A stretch of DNA of 64,000 nucleotides from DAOUJI01 sp965237875. Lineage in GTDB: Bacteria > Chloroflexota > Dehalococcoidia > Lucifugimonadales > JAGWBF01. The notes under the pieces were generated by a model. It had not been told where the DNA came from. It worked only from the letters and a program-made list of their open reading frames with translations, and did no database searches. Location of the stretch: positions 1,116,001 to 1,180,000 of the forward strand of contig CBDEGP010000002.1 in the NCBI GenBank assembly GCA_965237875.1. The letters are read 5' to 3'. The position numbers and the translations under genes were made by a program. Shown piece after piece: positions 8,140 through 15,657 of the stretch. How positions within the stretch are numbered: the stretch's first letter is position 1; each line of letters starts with the position of its first letter.

Positions 8140-8176
8140 CGGGGCCGGACTTCCCGTAGGGGAAGAACCGGCCCCG
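8140..8176. repeat. Intergenic hairpin upstream of ssb
   Basis: CGGGGCCGG (8140-8148) pairs perfectly with CCGGCCCCG (8168-8176), and inside it TTCCC (8151-8155) pairs with GGGAA (8160-8164) around GTAG. It lies between the nuclease stop and the ssb start. No T-run follows on the minus strand. Confidence 0.75.
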
Positions 8177-8200
8177 TCCTGCGCTCGCGTGAGAGAGCGT

Positions 8201-9322
8201 CTAGCTGACCCGCACGTACTCCGACTCGCTCTCCGTGACGATCTCGGCCCTGACTTCCGGGTCGAGCGCCTCGTTGAGCCTGCGGTGGTTGACGGAGTAC
8301 CTGGTCGAGCTGACGAGGGTGACCGTGCGCCCCCCGACCGTCGCCTTGGAGTCCCCCTGCCGGCGCATCCACGCCTTCAGGGTGTCCAGCGCGCCGCGCT
8401 TGGCCTTCTCAGGCTCCTTCATGGAGTCCTGGGCCTCTGCGTAGGCCGCCACCGCGTCCCGTGCCTCCTCGTCGCTCACCTCCTCGGTCTCCGTCCCCCC
8501 GTCCGTCCCGTCCTCCTCCGCCGCACCAGGCAGGCAGATGTCCAGGAAGGGGCAGCTTCTGCACTGCCAACTGCCTGCGGAAAAATCCCGGCCGGGCGGC
8601 GCGTCGGGGTCAGGCCCGCTCCGGACGTGGTGGGCCGCAAGCTCGCCGAGCCACTCGCAGGCGGCCTGCAAGGCCCGCTCCAGCCGGTCGGCGGGTATCC
8701 GCTCCCAGTCCCAAGTGCGGTTGCCCGTGTCCATCGTGGCGATCACGGCGTCCCGAAGGTCGCCGTAGTGTCCGAGCGTGTAGAAGGCGGCCTGGGCCAC
8801 CGATGCCGGGTGGCTGCGCTCCGCGCCCAGCGTCCGCCATCGCTTGAACGCCTCCGGCCCCCGCGTCTTGATCTCGACGACCATCGGGTCGCCGAAGGCG
8901 TGAGCATCTGGCTCGTCGTCGAACAAGAACAGTTGCGGGGGCGCTTCGTCTTCCGGCAGAGGCAGCCGCACCGTGCCGTCCGGGTGTCCGGTTACCAGCA
9001 GAGCCTGCCCCGTACCTGATACGGGGTTCGGGCCGATGCGCACCGTCACCGTCTGCGGGTCCTGGGGGTCTGCGGCGTTCACCTGCCAGCCCGCCCGCTC
9101 CATCGCGTGCGCCACCACCGGCTCCAGGGCGTTGCCCGCCTCCATCGCCGTCAGCGAATCCTCGCTGGGGGAATTCGTCGGCTCGTAGCCCGTTGCGCTG
9201 TACCAGAGGGCGCGGCGGCAGCCCAGGGCCGAAGAGGCCCGCACCTCGATGTTGCCGTCTTCGTCGAACCGTGCAGCAGGGCGGGAGAAGACCTCCGCCT
9301 TGTCAGTAGTCGTCGTTGCCAT
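8201..9322 (-). CDS. PD-(D/E)XK exonuclease, Cas4/AddB-like with iron-sulphur cysteines
   Basis: The 373-residue protein has the features of RecB-family nucleases. Gly-Asn-Ala-Leu-Glu at 63-67 resembles the motif I helix, Asp115 lies in GHPDG, and EIK at 150-152 is the catalytic core motif. One cysteine near the start (C35 in LGCRRALWY) and three near position 254-263 (CRSCPFLDIC) match the four ligands of the 4Fe-4S cluster of Cas4 and AddB. It may resect DNA ends for the Rad52-like annealing protein two genes upstream. Residues 100-108 (PVSGTGQAL) come from an inserted palindromic repeat. Start chosen by GAGGAGG 8 bases before the ATG. Confidence 0.82.
   Translation of the reverse strand: MATTTTDKAEVFSRPAARFDEDGNIEVRASSALGCRRALWYSATGYEPTNSPSEDSLTAMEAGNALEPVVAHAMERAGWQVNAADPQDPQTVTVRIGPNPVSGTGQALLVTGHPDGTVRLPLPEDEAPPQLFLFDDEPDAHAFGDPMVVEIKTRGPEAFKRWRTLGAERSHPASVAQAAFYTLGHYGDLRDAVIATMDTGNRTWDWERIPADRLERALQAACEWLGELAAHHVRSGPDPDAPPGRDFSAGSWQCRSCPFLDICLPGAAEEDGTDGGTETEEVSDEEARDAVAAYAEAQDSMKEPEKAKRGALDTLKAWMRRQGDSKATVGGRTVTLVSSTRYSVNHRRLNEALDPEVRAEIVTESESEYVRVS
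9008..9026. repeat. Palindromic repeat copy 3, inside the nuclease gene
   Basis: CCCCGTA (9008-9014) pairs with TACGGGG (9020-9026). As at 5701 it follows AGAGCCTG and is read as PVSGTGQAL. The shared flank shows that more than the palindrome alone is repeated. Confidence 0.8.
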
Positions 9323-9353
9323 CGTCCTAGCCTCCTCGTGTCCCATAGATGGG

Positions 9354-9387
9354 AAGCGGGGCCGCCCCCGAAGGAACAGCCCCGCTT
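9354..9387. repeat. Intergenic hairpin upstream of the nuclease gene
   Basis: AAGCGGGGC (9354-9362) pairs perfectly with GCCCCGCTT (9379-9387). A second small palindrome, TCCCAT (9341-9346) with ATGGGA (9349-9354), adjoins it. It lies between the TSCPD gene and the nuclease start. Confidence 0.75.
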
Positions 9388-9408
9388 TGATTCCGTTGTC
9401 CGTGCCGC

Positions 9409-9819
9409 TCATGCGGCCTTCGATTCCACCGCTTCCGCCGCCTCCCTGTCCTCTCCGGCCTTCAGGTGGGCCTTGAGGATGTGGGCGATGCCGTCGCCGA
9501 GTCCGAGCACGGCCACGCTCCTGCCGTCCGGCAGGACGTTGAAGAACGGCTGCATCTCCTGAATTCCCTGGCACTGGTCGATGATTTCGTCCAGGGGGGT
9601 TCCCCTTCGCAGGTGCAGGGAGATCAACCGGCAGGCAAGCTCGGTGACACCGTGCTGAAAGCTGCCGCCCTTGCCAAGCCAGCCGAAGACCTCGAAGGGC
9701 TGGCCGTCCTCGTCCGTCGAGACGGTCACGTACAGGTTGCCGAACTCCGTTTGGAGCTTGGTCGTCGTGCTGGGCAGGCTGCGCGGCCTGGGCCGCGTCG
9801 TCGTGGTCAAGCCGTTCAT
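9409..9819 (-). CDS. Stand-alone TSCPD domain protein (136 aa)
   Basis: After a short Thr/Arg-rich start, residues about 25-90 read GNLYVTVSTDEDGQPFEVFG, then a GKGGS loop, then RLISLHLRRGTPLDEIIDQC. This is the TSCPD domain, normally found at the C-terminus of adenosylcobalamin-dependent ribonucleotide reductase or as a separate small protein. The usual TSCPD cysteine is not clearly in place. The reductase itself is not in the window. It could be a helper of nucleotide reduction during element replication, but that is inference. The ATG shares ATGA with the upstream stop. Confidence 0.72.
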   Translation of the reverse strand: MNGLTTTTRPRPRSLPSTTTKLQTEFGNLYVTVSTDEDGQPFEVFGWLGKGGSFQHGVTELACRLISLHLRRGTPLDEIIDQCQGIQEMQPFFNVLPDGRSVAVLGLGDGIAHILKAHLKAGEDREAAEAVESKAA

Positions 9820-10322
9820 CGACTGCACCCTTCCGCCCGGCAGAGCGGGCGGGTGCGGGTGCGGGTGCAGTCGATGGCCTCCATCCGCCCGTACTTCCGC
9901 ACCATCTCCGGGTCGTTGGCGAACGACTCGGCCTCTATGCAGGTGTCGAACCGCTCGAAGGGGTCCGTCCCGTAGCCGCTCCAGTAGGAGACGGCGTGGT
10001 GGTGGATGCCCGGCGGGCAGTCGCGGAGGTAGAGAAGCGCGGGAGCGTACCGCTCGAAGTAGCCCGCTACCTTCAGGGCCATCTCCCTCTCGCATTCGTC
10101 GCCGAGGCCCAGGAGCGTGCGGACTATCGGCTCCTCGCAGTCCTCCTCCGCGAAGGTCTGGGTGTACATGGCGTCCCGGAGGGCGGCGGGCAGCTCGTCC
10201 CACCGCTCCCGGCTGAGCTTCAGCCCGCCGTGGCTGGGCGTCGAGACCCGCCAGACGCCCTCTGCCAGCTCCTCAACGTCCTTGGTCCAGCCCCAAGGGG
10301 TGTATGTCAACGTTGTCGTCAT
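9816..10322 (-). CDS. DUF7007 domain protein (168 aa)
   Basis: The start TPWGWTKDVEELAEGVWRVS followed by TPSHGGLKLS matches the DUF7007 pattern of a WG motif, a GV-x-x-V-S-T strand and an SHGG(I/L)KLS segment. Such proteins occur next to methyltransferases and helicases on plasmids and ICEs and have no established activity. A His-rich GIHHHAVSYWSGYG segment lies near residue 105. It overlaps the TSCPD gene by 4 bases, so the two are probably co-translated. Confidence 0.75.
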   Translation of the reverse strand: MTTTLTYTPWGWTKDVEELAEGVWRVSTPSHGGLKLSRERWDELPAALRDAMYTQTFAEEDCEEPIVRTLLGLGDECEREMALKVAGYFERYAPALLYLRDCPPGIHHHAVSYWSGYGTDPFERFDTCIEAESFANDPEMVRKYGRMEAIDCTRTRTRPLCRAEGCSR

Positions 10323-10351
10323 CGTTCGTGTCCTCCCTTCCTGTAGATGGA

Positions 10352-10386
10352 GAGCGGGGCGGCCCCCGAAAGAGGCGGCCCCGCTC
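10352..10386. repeat. Intergenic hairpin upstream of the DUF7007 gene
   Basis: GAGCGGGGC (10352-10360) pairs perfectly with GCCCCGCTC (10378-10386). The flank CTGTAGATGG before it links it to the hairpins at 7626 and 9354. It lies between the Rad52-like gene and the DUF7007 gene. Confidence 0.75.
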
Positions 10387-10413
10387 GATTGCGTGTCCCG
10401 TTCGGCCGGCGGG

Positions 10414-11244
10414 CTAGGCGGCCTGCGCCTGCCGCATCTGGTTGAGCTTGTTGGCGGCGGCCTCCACCAGAGGCCCGAGCTCCGAGGCGTCCAAGTCGTC
10501 GAGGCTCTTGCCGAGCCTGTCCACCACGGCGCTCCGCACCCCGTCCTCGTCGAATCCCTGCTTGACGGCGATCTCGATGAGCCGACCGCGCAGCTTCTCG
10601 ACCTGGGACTCGTTGTTGCGGTTGCCCCGGCTCCCGTTGGCCTGGGCGGGAACGCGCTCCGGTCGCGGTGCGCTCGCCGGGGCCTGGTCGCCGTAGAAGC
10701 CGTTGCCGAACTGGACGCCGAAGCTGCGGAACGCCCGCTTCATGCCGTCCGTGACGGCCCCTTTCATCGCCGTGTCGTGGCCGTCCGCGGTCTCGTCCGT
10801 CACGGCGTGGAAGCCTGTGTCGGTGCGTGGAGGCGCGCCCGCGACGGTGACTCGCACCGGAGCGTTGTAGACGGAGGCGGTCTTGATCTCGCCCGTCTGG
10901 GGATCGACCGTCTCGATCTGGCGCAGCGTCACGTTCTCGACCAGCTCGTAGCCCCACCCGCCGTAGCCGAATATCCTGTTGGCCTGGTCGATGACGACGT
11001 GGCCTTCGAGGTAGTCGAAGACCCTGCCGCCGCGCCCCTTGCGCTGGGAGGCCAGCGCGGGGTCGAGGGGCTGTCCGAGCGCCTGCGTGACGGCGGGCGG
11101 CAGTCCGTCCCAGAGCAGGTCGTGCCCGTCGATGATGGCGGGGTCGTTGTGCGCCCCATTGCCGTTCCTGGCCGCGCCGTTGACGTGAACGAGGCCGTTG
11201 CCGCTCCCGTTGCTGTGGTGTCCGTTGTTGTTGCCGTTAGACAT
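10414..11244 (-). CDS. Rad52/Rad22-family single-strand annealing protein (276 aa)
   Basis: The central region has the Rad52 fold signatures: YLEGHVVIDQANRIFGYGGW near residue 85 and TDTGFHAVTDE followed by AMKGAVTDGMKRAFRSFGVQ near 150-185. Proteins of this type anneal complementary single strands in phages and mobile elements. The first 33 residues are almost only Asn, Gly, Ser and His, the same composition found in linkers of the helicase and SSB of this operon. The C-terminal 70 residues form a separate helical domain. With the SSB and the PD-(D/E)XK nuclease it makes a plausible recombination module. Confidence 0.87.
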   Translation of the reverse strand: MSNGNNNGHHSNGSGNGLVHVNGAARNGNGAHNDPAIIDGHDLLWDGLPPAVTQALGQPLDPALASQRKGRGGRVFDYLEGHVVIDQANRIFGYGGWGYELVENVTLRQIETVDPQTGEIKTASVYNAPVRVTVAGAPPRTDTGFHAVTDETADGHDTAMKGAVTDGMKRAFRSFGVQFGNGFYGDQAPASAPRPERVPAQANGSRGNRNNESQVEKLRGRLIEIAVKQGFDEDGVRSAVVDRLGKSLDDLDASELGPLVEAAANKLNQMRQAQAA

Positions 11245-11458
11245 TTCGTGTCTCCTTCTGTGGTGTTAGTTCCTGTAGCGAATGGCCGATGCGGATTCCG
11301 CTATGGGAAGCCGTGTGCGGGCAAGGCCCGTCGTGAATTGGACATAGGTCCTCCTGGGTGGTGAGAGTGGGGATGGGGTGAAGCGGGAGCGAGTCCCGCA
11401 AGCAAGGGAGCGGTTCAGGCTCCGTTAGAGAGGGAAAGCGGGAGGGAAGTAGCGGGAG

Positions 11459-12496
11459 CTACCGAGAGGAGCGGGCCGCCTGAACCAGCAGGCGCAGGAA
11501 GGCGGCCCGGCCCTGGGGAAGGGCCGCAAGCTCGGCCACGTCGCCGACGCCCTGGGGAAGGGCGACGACGGCGGCGCGGCGTCCAAGCAAGTCCGCAAGC
11601 CGCTCGGCGGCCTCAAGTCCAGCGTCGTCGTTGTCGAAGGCGAGGAAGACCCGGGGGCAGCCCCGCAGGGCGGAGGCGACCCGTTCGACCCCCTGGGTGC
11701 CCAGGGCGGCGCAGGCGGGAAGGCCCCAGCCGGTAAGGGCGAGCCAGTCGAAGACGCCCTCCGCGACGACCGCCCAGGGCGGAGCGGGGCCGAGACGCCC
11801 AAGGCCAAGCACCGGCTTGGGGCCAGGAAGCGCCTGGAAGCGGGGAGTCCGGTCGGCATCGACGGCCCGTCCGACCAGCCAGCGGACAAGCCCGCCGGAG
11901 GCGTCGGGAACGACGATCATCCCGGCGAACCGCTCCGCTCCGCGCTCCATGAACAGCCCTGAGTCCCGCAGTCGCTTCTCAGAGAAGTCGCAGGACTCAA
12001 GGGCCTGCCGCAGCCCGCTCCCCGGCGCGTAGCCGAGGCCGAGGCGGAATGCACCGTCAAGCCCGACGCCCCGCGAGGCAAGGTACGCAAGCCCGGCGGG
12101 GCTGCGCCGGAGCCGACCGGCGTAGAACCGCGCCGCCGCCGTCAAGACCGCCGGGTCCCTGGGAGGCAACGGGGCCGCCCTGGAACGCCGTGCCGGAGCC
12201 GGACGGGTGACGGCGGGGTATGCGCCCCCGTCAAGCCGCTGGATGGCCTCCGGCAGGCTCAGGTTCTCGGCCTGCCGGATGAAGTCCAGCACGTCGCCGC
12301 CCAAGCCGCAGCCGAAGCAGTACCACCGCTCCGAGTCGGCATACACCGTGAAGCTGCCTTCGGCCTCGTCGTGGAAGGGGCAGACGCCCTGGCGGACCCT
12401 GCCCCTTCCCCTCAGTCTGACGCCCGACGCCTCCACCGTGTCGCCCAGGGGGTGACGCGCCTTCAGCGCGGGGATGTCCACGTTGGTCGTGACCAT
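11459..12496 (-). CDS. DnaG-like primase with CHC2 zinc finger and TOPRIM domain (345 aa)
   Basis: The N-terminal zinc-binding domain has C39-P-F-H42 and C60-F-G-C63. A helical linker follows, then the TOPRIM domain with the glutamate motif EGVFD (246-250) and the metal-binding DNDDAG (288-293). At 345 residues it is much shorter than chromosomal DnaG and has no helicase-interaction domain. It would make RNA primers for lagging-strand or transferred-strand synthesis of the element. The ATG shares one base with the upstream TGA (TGATG). Confidence 0.9.
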   Translation of the reverse strand: MVTTNVDIPALKARHPLGDTVEASGVRLRGRGRVRQGVCPFHDEAEGSFTVYADSERWYCFGCGLGGDVLDFIRQAENLSLPEAIQRLDGGAYPAVTRPAPARRSRAAPLPPRDPAVLTAAARFYAGRLRRSPAGLAYLASRGVGLDGAFRLGLGYAPGSGLRQALESCDFSEKRLRDSGLFMERGAERFAGMIVVPDASGGLVRWLVGRAVDADRTPRFQALPGPKPVLGLGRLGPAPPWAVVAEGVFDWLALTGWGLPACAALGTQGVERVASALRGCPRVFLAFDNDDAGLEAAERLADLLGRRAAVVALPQGVGDVAELAALPQGRAAFLRLLVQAARSSR

Positions 12497-12957
12497 CACG
12501 CACCCCCGTTCAGGGGCCGCAGACCCCGCAGGCTGCGCCGCGAGACCAGCTTGCCGGTCTTCCACCGCATCCCCAGGACCGCAGCGACCTTAAGCGCCCC
12601 GTCTCCAGTGGGCACCAGGGCGGCGGCCCGGCCCGTGCCCTGGCTGTAGAGCAAGGCGTCCCGGACGCCGAACCGCCGCTTTACGAGCTGCCTCCACTCG
12701 GAGAAGGCCCAGCGCGCCTCGTGCTTCTCCGCCTTCGCCGTGTCCATGCCGGCGAGCACCGCCAGCGCCCCGTTCACGTCCCCCGCCTGCCTGAGCCGCC
12801 GCGCCTCGTGGACGCTCCGGGCCGCGCCGGGGGTTGCCGCCGTCTCCGGCTGCGCCGGGAACAGCGCCGCCATGAGCCGGTCGACCAGCTCTTCGAGGCT
12901 GCGCCTGGGCTGAACCACCTGTGTCCGATTTCCAGTTGTCAATGTTGCCGTCGTCAT
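12496..12957 (-). CDS. Hypothetical protein, co-translated with the primase (153 aa)
   Basis: Begins MTTATLTTGNRTQVVQPRRS and has helical segments including EARRLRQAGDVNGALAVL, then an Arg/Lys-rich C-terminus (RWKTGKLVSRRSLRGLRPLN). It touches the primase start by one base, so the two are translated together. No domain recognised. Basic charge and position suggest a DNA-binding or primase-accessory role, which is unproven. Confidence 0.65.
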   Translation of the reverse strand: MTTATLTTGNRTQVVQPRRSLEELVDRLMAALFPAQPETAATPGAARSVHEARRLRQAGDVNGALAVLAGMDTAKAEKHEARWAFSEWRQLVKRRFGVRDALLYSQGTGRAAALVPTGDGALKVAAVLGMRWKTGKLVSRRSLRGLRPLNGGA

Positions 12958-13090
12958 CGTGCATCTCCTCAGTGCCTGTGCTTTGTTGCCTTGAATCCGT
13001 GCGCCCGGCTTGCGGGCAAAGAAGAAGGGCCGCCCCCCGAATGGAGACGACCCCTGCGTGTTGGGATGGGTTGCGAGCGGCCCGAAGCCG

Positions 13091-13561
13091 TCAGCGTCTG
13101 GGCCTCCGCACCGTGCGGCGCACCAGGAACCGCCTGAGCAGCAGCGCGCCGATGCCGAGGCCGACGAGGTTCAGGAAGACCAGCTCGCCGTCGCCGGTGA
13201 TGAGCGGCGCCGCAACGACCAGGGCGACGATCCCGGCCACGACGACCCGCTTCCTCTGCCACCACTTCCGCTTCTCAGGGGCCTTGACCCGCGCGTCGTC
13301 CACCGGCTCGTAGGCCGTCCAGATGGGCAGCCCGATGAGGACCTCCAGCTCGGTTATGACCACGCCGGGAGTGCAGCCCCCGGTGTGGCAGCGCGTGTCG
13401 ATGCCGTTGCCGTCGGGCCTCTGTCTGAACGCCAGCCCGTCCGACTTCCCTCCGTGACAGATGGCCGTCGTCGTCCAGAACCAGCCCCGCTCGAAGCTGA
13501 CCCGGTGCGGTATGAGGTTGGCGATCCGCATCGCGCTCGGTCCCACGTACTGTTCCGTCAT
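13091..13561 (-). CDS. Putative membrane protein (156 aa)
   Basis: The first 100 residues are soluble and carry scattered Cys and His (TAICHGGKS, RCHTGGCTPG). Two hydrophobic segments follow near residues 110-125 (VVVAGIVALVVAAPLI) and 128-145 (ELVFLNLVGLGIGALLL), with a basic RRFLVRRTVRRPRR tail facing the cytoplasm. The ATG at 13561-13559 is preceded by AAGGAGG 8 bases upstream; an earlier in-frame ATG at 13603 has no site. Function unknown. Confidence 0.65.
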   Translation of the reverse strand: MTEQYVGPSAMRIANLIPHRVSFERGWFWTTTAICHGGKSDGLAFRQRPDGNGIDTRCHTGGCTPGVVITELEVLIGLPIWTAYEPVDDARVKAPEKRKWWQRKRVVVAGIVALVVAAPLITGDGELVFLNLVGLGIGALLLRRFLVRRTVRRPRR

Positions 13562-14332
13562 GTCCAGTCCTCCTTCGTCTGCTTGTGTCCGTGATTCGTC
13601 CATCGTTTCGAGACCTCCTTTGCTGACTCGATTGCCGTTGCCGTTGACTCCTGTGAATGCGTGTGCCCGTTCCGAAGACGCCCGCAGACCGACGACGAGT
13701 CGAACGCAGGCGAGGCCGGGGTGAAAGAAGACGCAGCTCGGCCCAGGGTCAAATCCGGGGGGATTCGACTGCCTGGGGAGCTGTGGTGAGGAAGACGCAG
13801 CGAGGCCCAGGAGCTACGTCGGTACGTCCTGGGGAAGCTGCGAGACGTGGAAGCGGCCAGCCAGCGAAGAATCCATCGCAGACCGGCGCGTGTCGAAGCT
13901 GCGGTCAGGCCCTATCGAACCGTGACGCAGGCATGAGGAATGGCCGGGATGCAGGGCGCACTCCGACCAGGGTGTCCGAGGGGCCGAAGCGCACGAGACG
14001 CTCCAACCGCTGCGAATGTGTCCTCCGGGGCGACCATCGGGAGAGCGAGGCTCAATCCTTCCGGTCTGACCCCTGGGCGGCTGTTCGGAGAGCAAGGCTC
14101 AATCCTATGCAGCCGGTCCCGGATTCGGGGGACGGGAATCCTCCAGGTTTCTAGGCACGAAACGCTGGAAAAGCCAGAAACTGACCCAATTATCGCCCGA
14201 ACGGACGAGCGAATGGAAGGCTTTGGGCGGGGTAAACCGGCGCTTGCGCCCACATTGCACGCTGCCATGTCGCTCCCTTGTCGCTGCGTTGCAGCACCCA
14301 CCGGAAACCGGCCCCGGAAACCCGCCCGCCGC
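13562..14332. other. Non-coding region with direct repeats and hairpins, candidate origin or oriT
   Basis: No convincing gene is seen in these 770 bases. They hold two 21-bp near-identical direct repeats (GAAGACGCAGC... at 13727-13747 and 13791-13811), two 19-bp repeats with one mismatch (14041-14059 and 14088-14106) and a hairpin whose outer arms CCCAGG (13806-13811) and CCTGGG (13828-13833) enclose ACGT pairs. Repeated non-coding DNA between a primase operon and a regulator is what an origin of replication or transfer looks like. A structured RNA gene is an alternative. Confidence 0.4.
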
Positions 14333-15259
14333 CTACTTCCGCCACAGCCCCAGGGTGAGGACCCGACGAACCCAGCGCAGAAGCTCCCGCTTTCTCAACG
14401 CCACCCGCGTGTCCGCCAGCGCCTTCCAGCGCCAACTGGTCTGACCCCTGCGCCCGAAGCCCCGCAGGGGCTGCTTCTCAGGCGGCAACGTCAGCCCGTG
14501 CTCCTCCAGCATCGCCAGCTCCAGCATGAGCAGCCGCAACTCGGTCACGAGCCACGACAGGCTCCCGCCCCGGCGGGGGTGCCCGGCCCGCAGCCCGCGC
14601 CACTCCTCCACCAGCGGCCACGCCGCGCCGTAGACCTCGGCGTCGTCTGCGGCAGGCTCCACGGTGACGATCTCCGGGTCGAACGGCCGCTCCCTGAAAG
14701 GCTTGCGCGAGCCTAACCCCGCCACCGGAGGGGCGGCCCTGGTCTCCGACCGGCCCGCCCCGTCCCCGCTATCCTCCCGCGCCTGGGTCTCGTCCTCAGC
14801 CATCGCCTCCACGTTCCCCCCTGCTTCCCGTCCTCTGGTCCTTCCCGCGCTCGGCGTCCGCAGCCTGGACAGACCTTCCCGCAGCTCCTTCGCCAGCGCC
14901 TTCATGCCGCCCTCCAGACCCTCCATGCGTTCCTCCAACGCCCCGACGCGCTCCCGCAGCCGCGCCGCTTCGGGGTCGTCCACCGGCCCCAGCAGCCGCT
15001 CCAGCGCATCGCTCATGCGGCCCGTGATCCGGCCCGACTTCTCGGCCCGCGCCACGGTCTTGTAGTTCACCCCCAGCATCTCGGCGGCCTCCATCTTGCC
15101 CTCCTGCCGAACCAGCTCCCGCAGCATGGCGCTCAGACGCGCCCGCCGGAGCAGCTCCACGTCCACGCCGTCCTCGTCCCCAGCGTCGTCGCCATTCAAC
15201 TGCGTCTCCTCCACCCGGTCCTCGTCCACCTGGGTCCCGTTCACCTGCGCCTCGTTCAT
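14333..15259 (-). CDS. Helix-turn-helix, coiled-coil regulatory protein (308 aa)
   Basis: After an acidic start, residues about 38-85 form a DNA-binding module: RLSAMLRELVRQEGKMEAAE, then MLGVNYKTVARAEKSGRITG. A heptad-like coiled coil follows (RLRERVGALEERMEGLEGGM), then a charged linker and a Trp/Arg-rich C-terminal domain (SWLVTELRLLMLELAMLEEH). It is the first gene of the minus-strand operon, next to the control region and the palindrome, so it may control this operon or the divergent transfer operon. No exact family recognised. Confidence 0.7.
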   Translation of the reverse strand: MNEAQVNGTQVDEDRVEETQLNGDDAGDEDGVDVELLRRARLSAMLRELVRQEGKMEAAEMLGVNYKTVARAEKSGRITGRMSDALERLLGPVDDPEAARLRERVGALEERMEGLEGGMKALAKELREGLSRLRTPSAGRTRGREAGGNVEAMAEDETQAREDSGDGAGRSETRAAPPVAGLGSRKPFRERPFDPEIVTVEPAADDAEVYGAAWPLVEEWRGLRAGHPRRGGSLSWLVTELRLLMLELAMLEEHGLTLPPEKQPLRGFGRRGQTSWRWKALADTRVALRKRELLRWVRRVLTLGLWRK

Positions 15260-15326
15260 GCCTCGACCTCCTCGCTGTCATGTCCTGTAGGGGGTTTACG
15301 CCCCCGATTCGGCCCCACTCCACCAT

Positions 15327-15346
15327 TTGCTCGCTCCGATGTAGCA
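15327..15346 (+). promoter_or_regulatory. Putative operator shared with the 28.9-kb control region
   Basis: TTGCTCGCTCCGATGTAGCA matches TTGCTCGCTTTGATGTAACA at 28975-28994 in 17 of 20 positions, and a shorter relative lies at 29011-29027. Both copies lie in divergent control regions of the element. A common regulator, perhaps the XRE protein at 29.1 kb, is the simplest explanation. Confidence 0.5.
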
Positions 15347-15540
15347 GAAATACCGACTTCCCTTTTGGGCACGCCCCCGAAACGGGGCAACCAGCCCTAA
15401 CCCAAAAGTGCTCGCAGACCCGGCCCCACTTCCCGTCATTTCCGCCTGTTTCACGTTGGACACGACCCCCGACTTCCCTTTTGGGCACTGACGCCAATCC
15501 CTGTACACGGGTATTACATCAAATCCGGCCCCCCGGCTCC

Positions 15541-15586
15541 CATGCCTTTTAGGGGAGGACGCGCGCGTCCTCCCCTAAAAGGCATG
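15541..15586. repeat. Perfect 46-bp inverted repeat without loop
   Basis: Bases 15541-15563 (beginning CATGCCTTTTAGGGG) are the exact reverse complement of 15564-15586, centred on CGCG. It lies 72 bases before the start of the first transfer gene. Possible roles are a recombination or nicking site, a strong hairpin in the 5' leader of the transfer mRNA, or a dimer binding site. A bidirectional terminator is also possible, although the T-runs lie inside the stem. Confidence 0.9.
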
Positions 15587-15657
15587 GTGCAACGCTCTCC
15601 GGCTTCTCAGACTCGACCGCAGGCGAAAGACCCCATTCGAGACGAGGAGGCGAAGAC

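Larger units (their letters stand above)
15260..15657. promoter_or_regulatory. Divergent control region between the replication and transfer operons
   Basis: This 398-bp gap separates the regulator start (minus strand) from the first transfer gene (plus strand). It contains an 18-bp direct repeat CGACTTCCCTTTTGGGCA at 15354-15371 and 15470-15487, a motif shared with the 28.9-kb control region (15327-15346), and a perfect 46-bp palindrome (15541-15586). Promoters for both operons should lie here, but I cannot assign clear -35 and -10 boxes. Confidence 0.6.

Noticed and set aside
13657..14716. Several 90-260 codon frames on both strands in the repeat region
   Set aside because: Their translations are Arg/Ser/Pro-rich, have no ribosome-binding sites and disagree with the repeat structure; no one frame looks like a protein.
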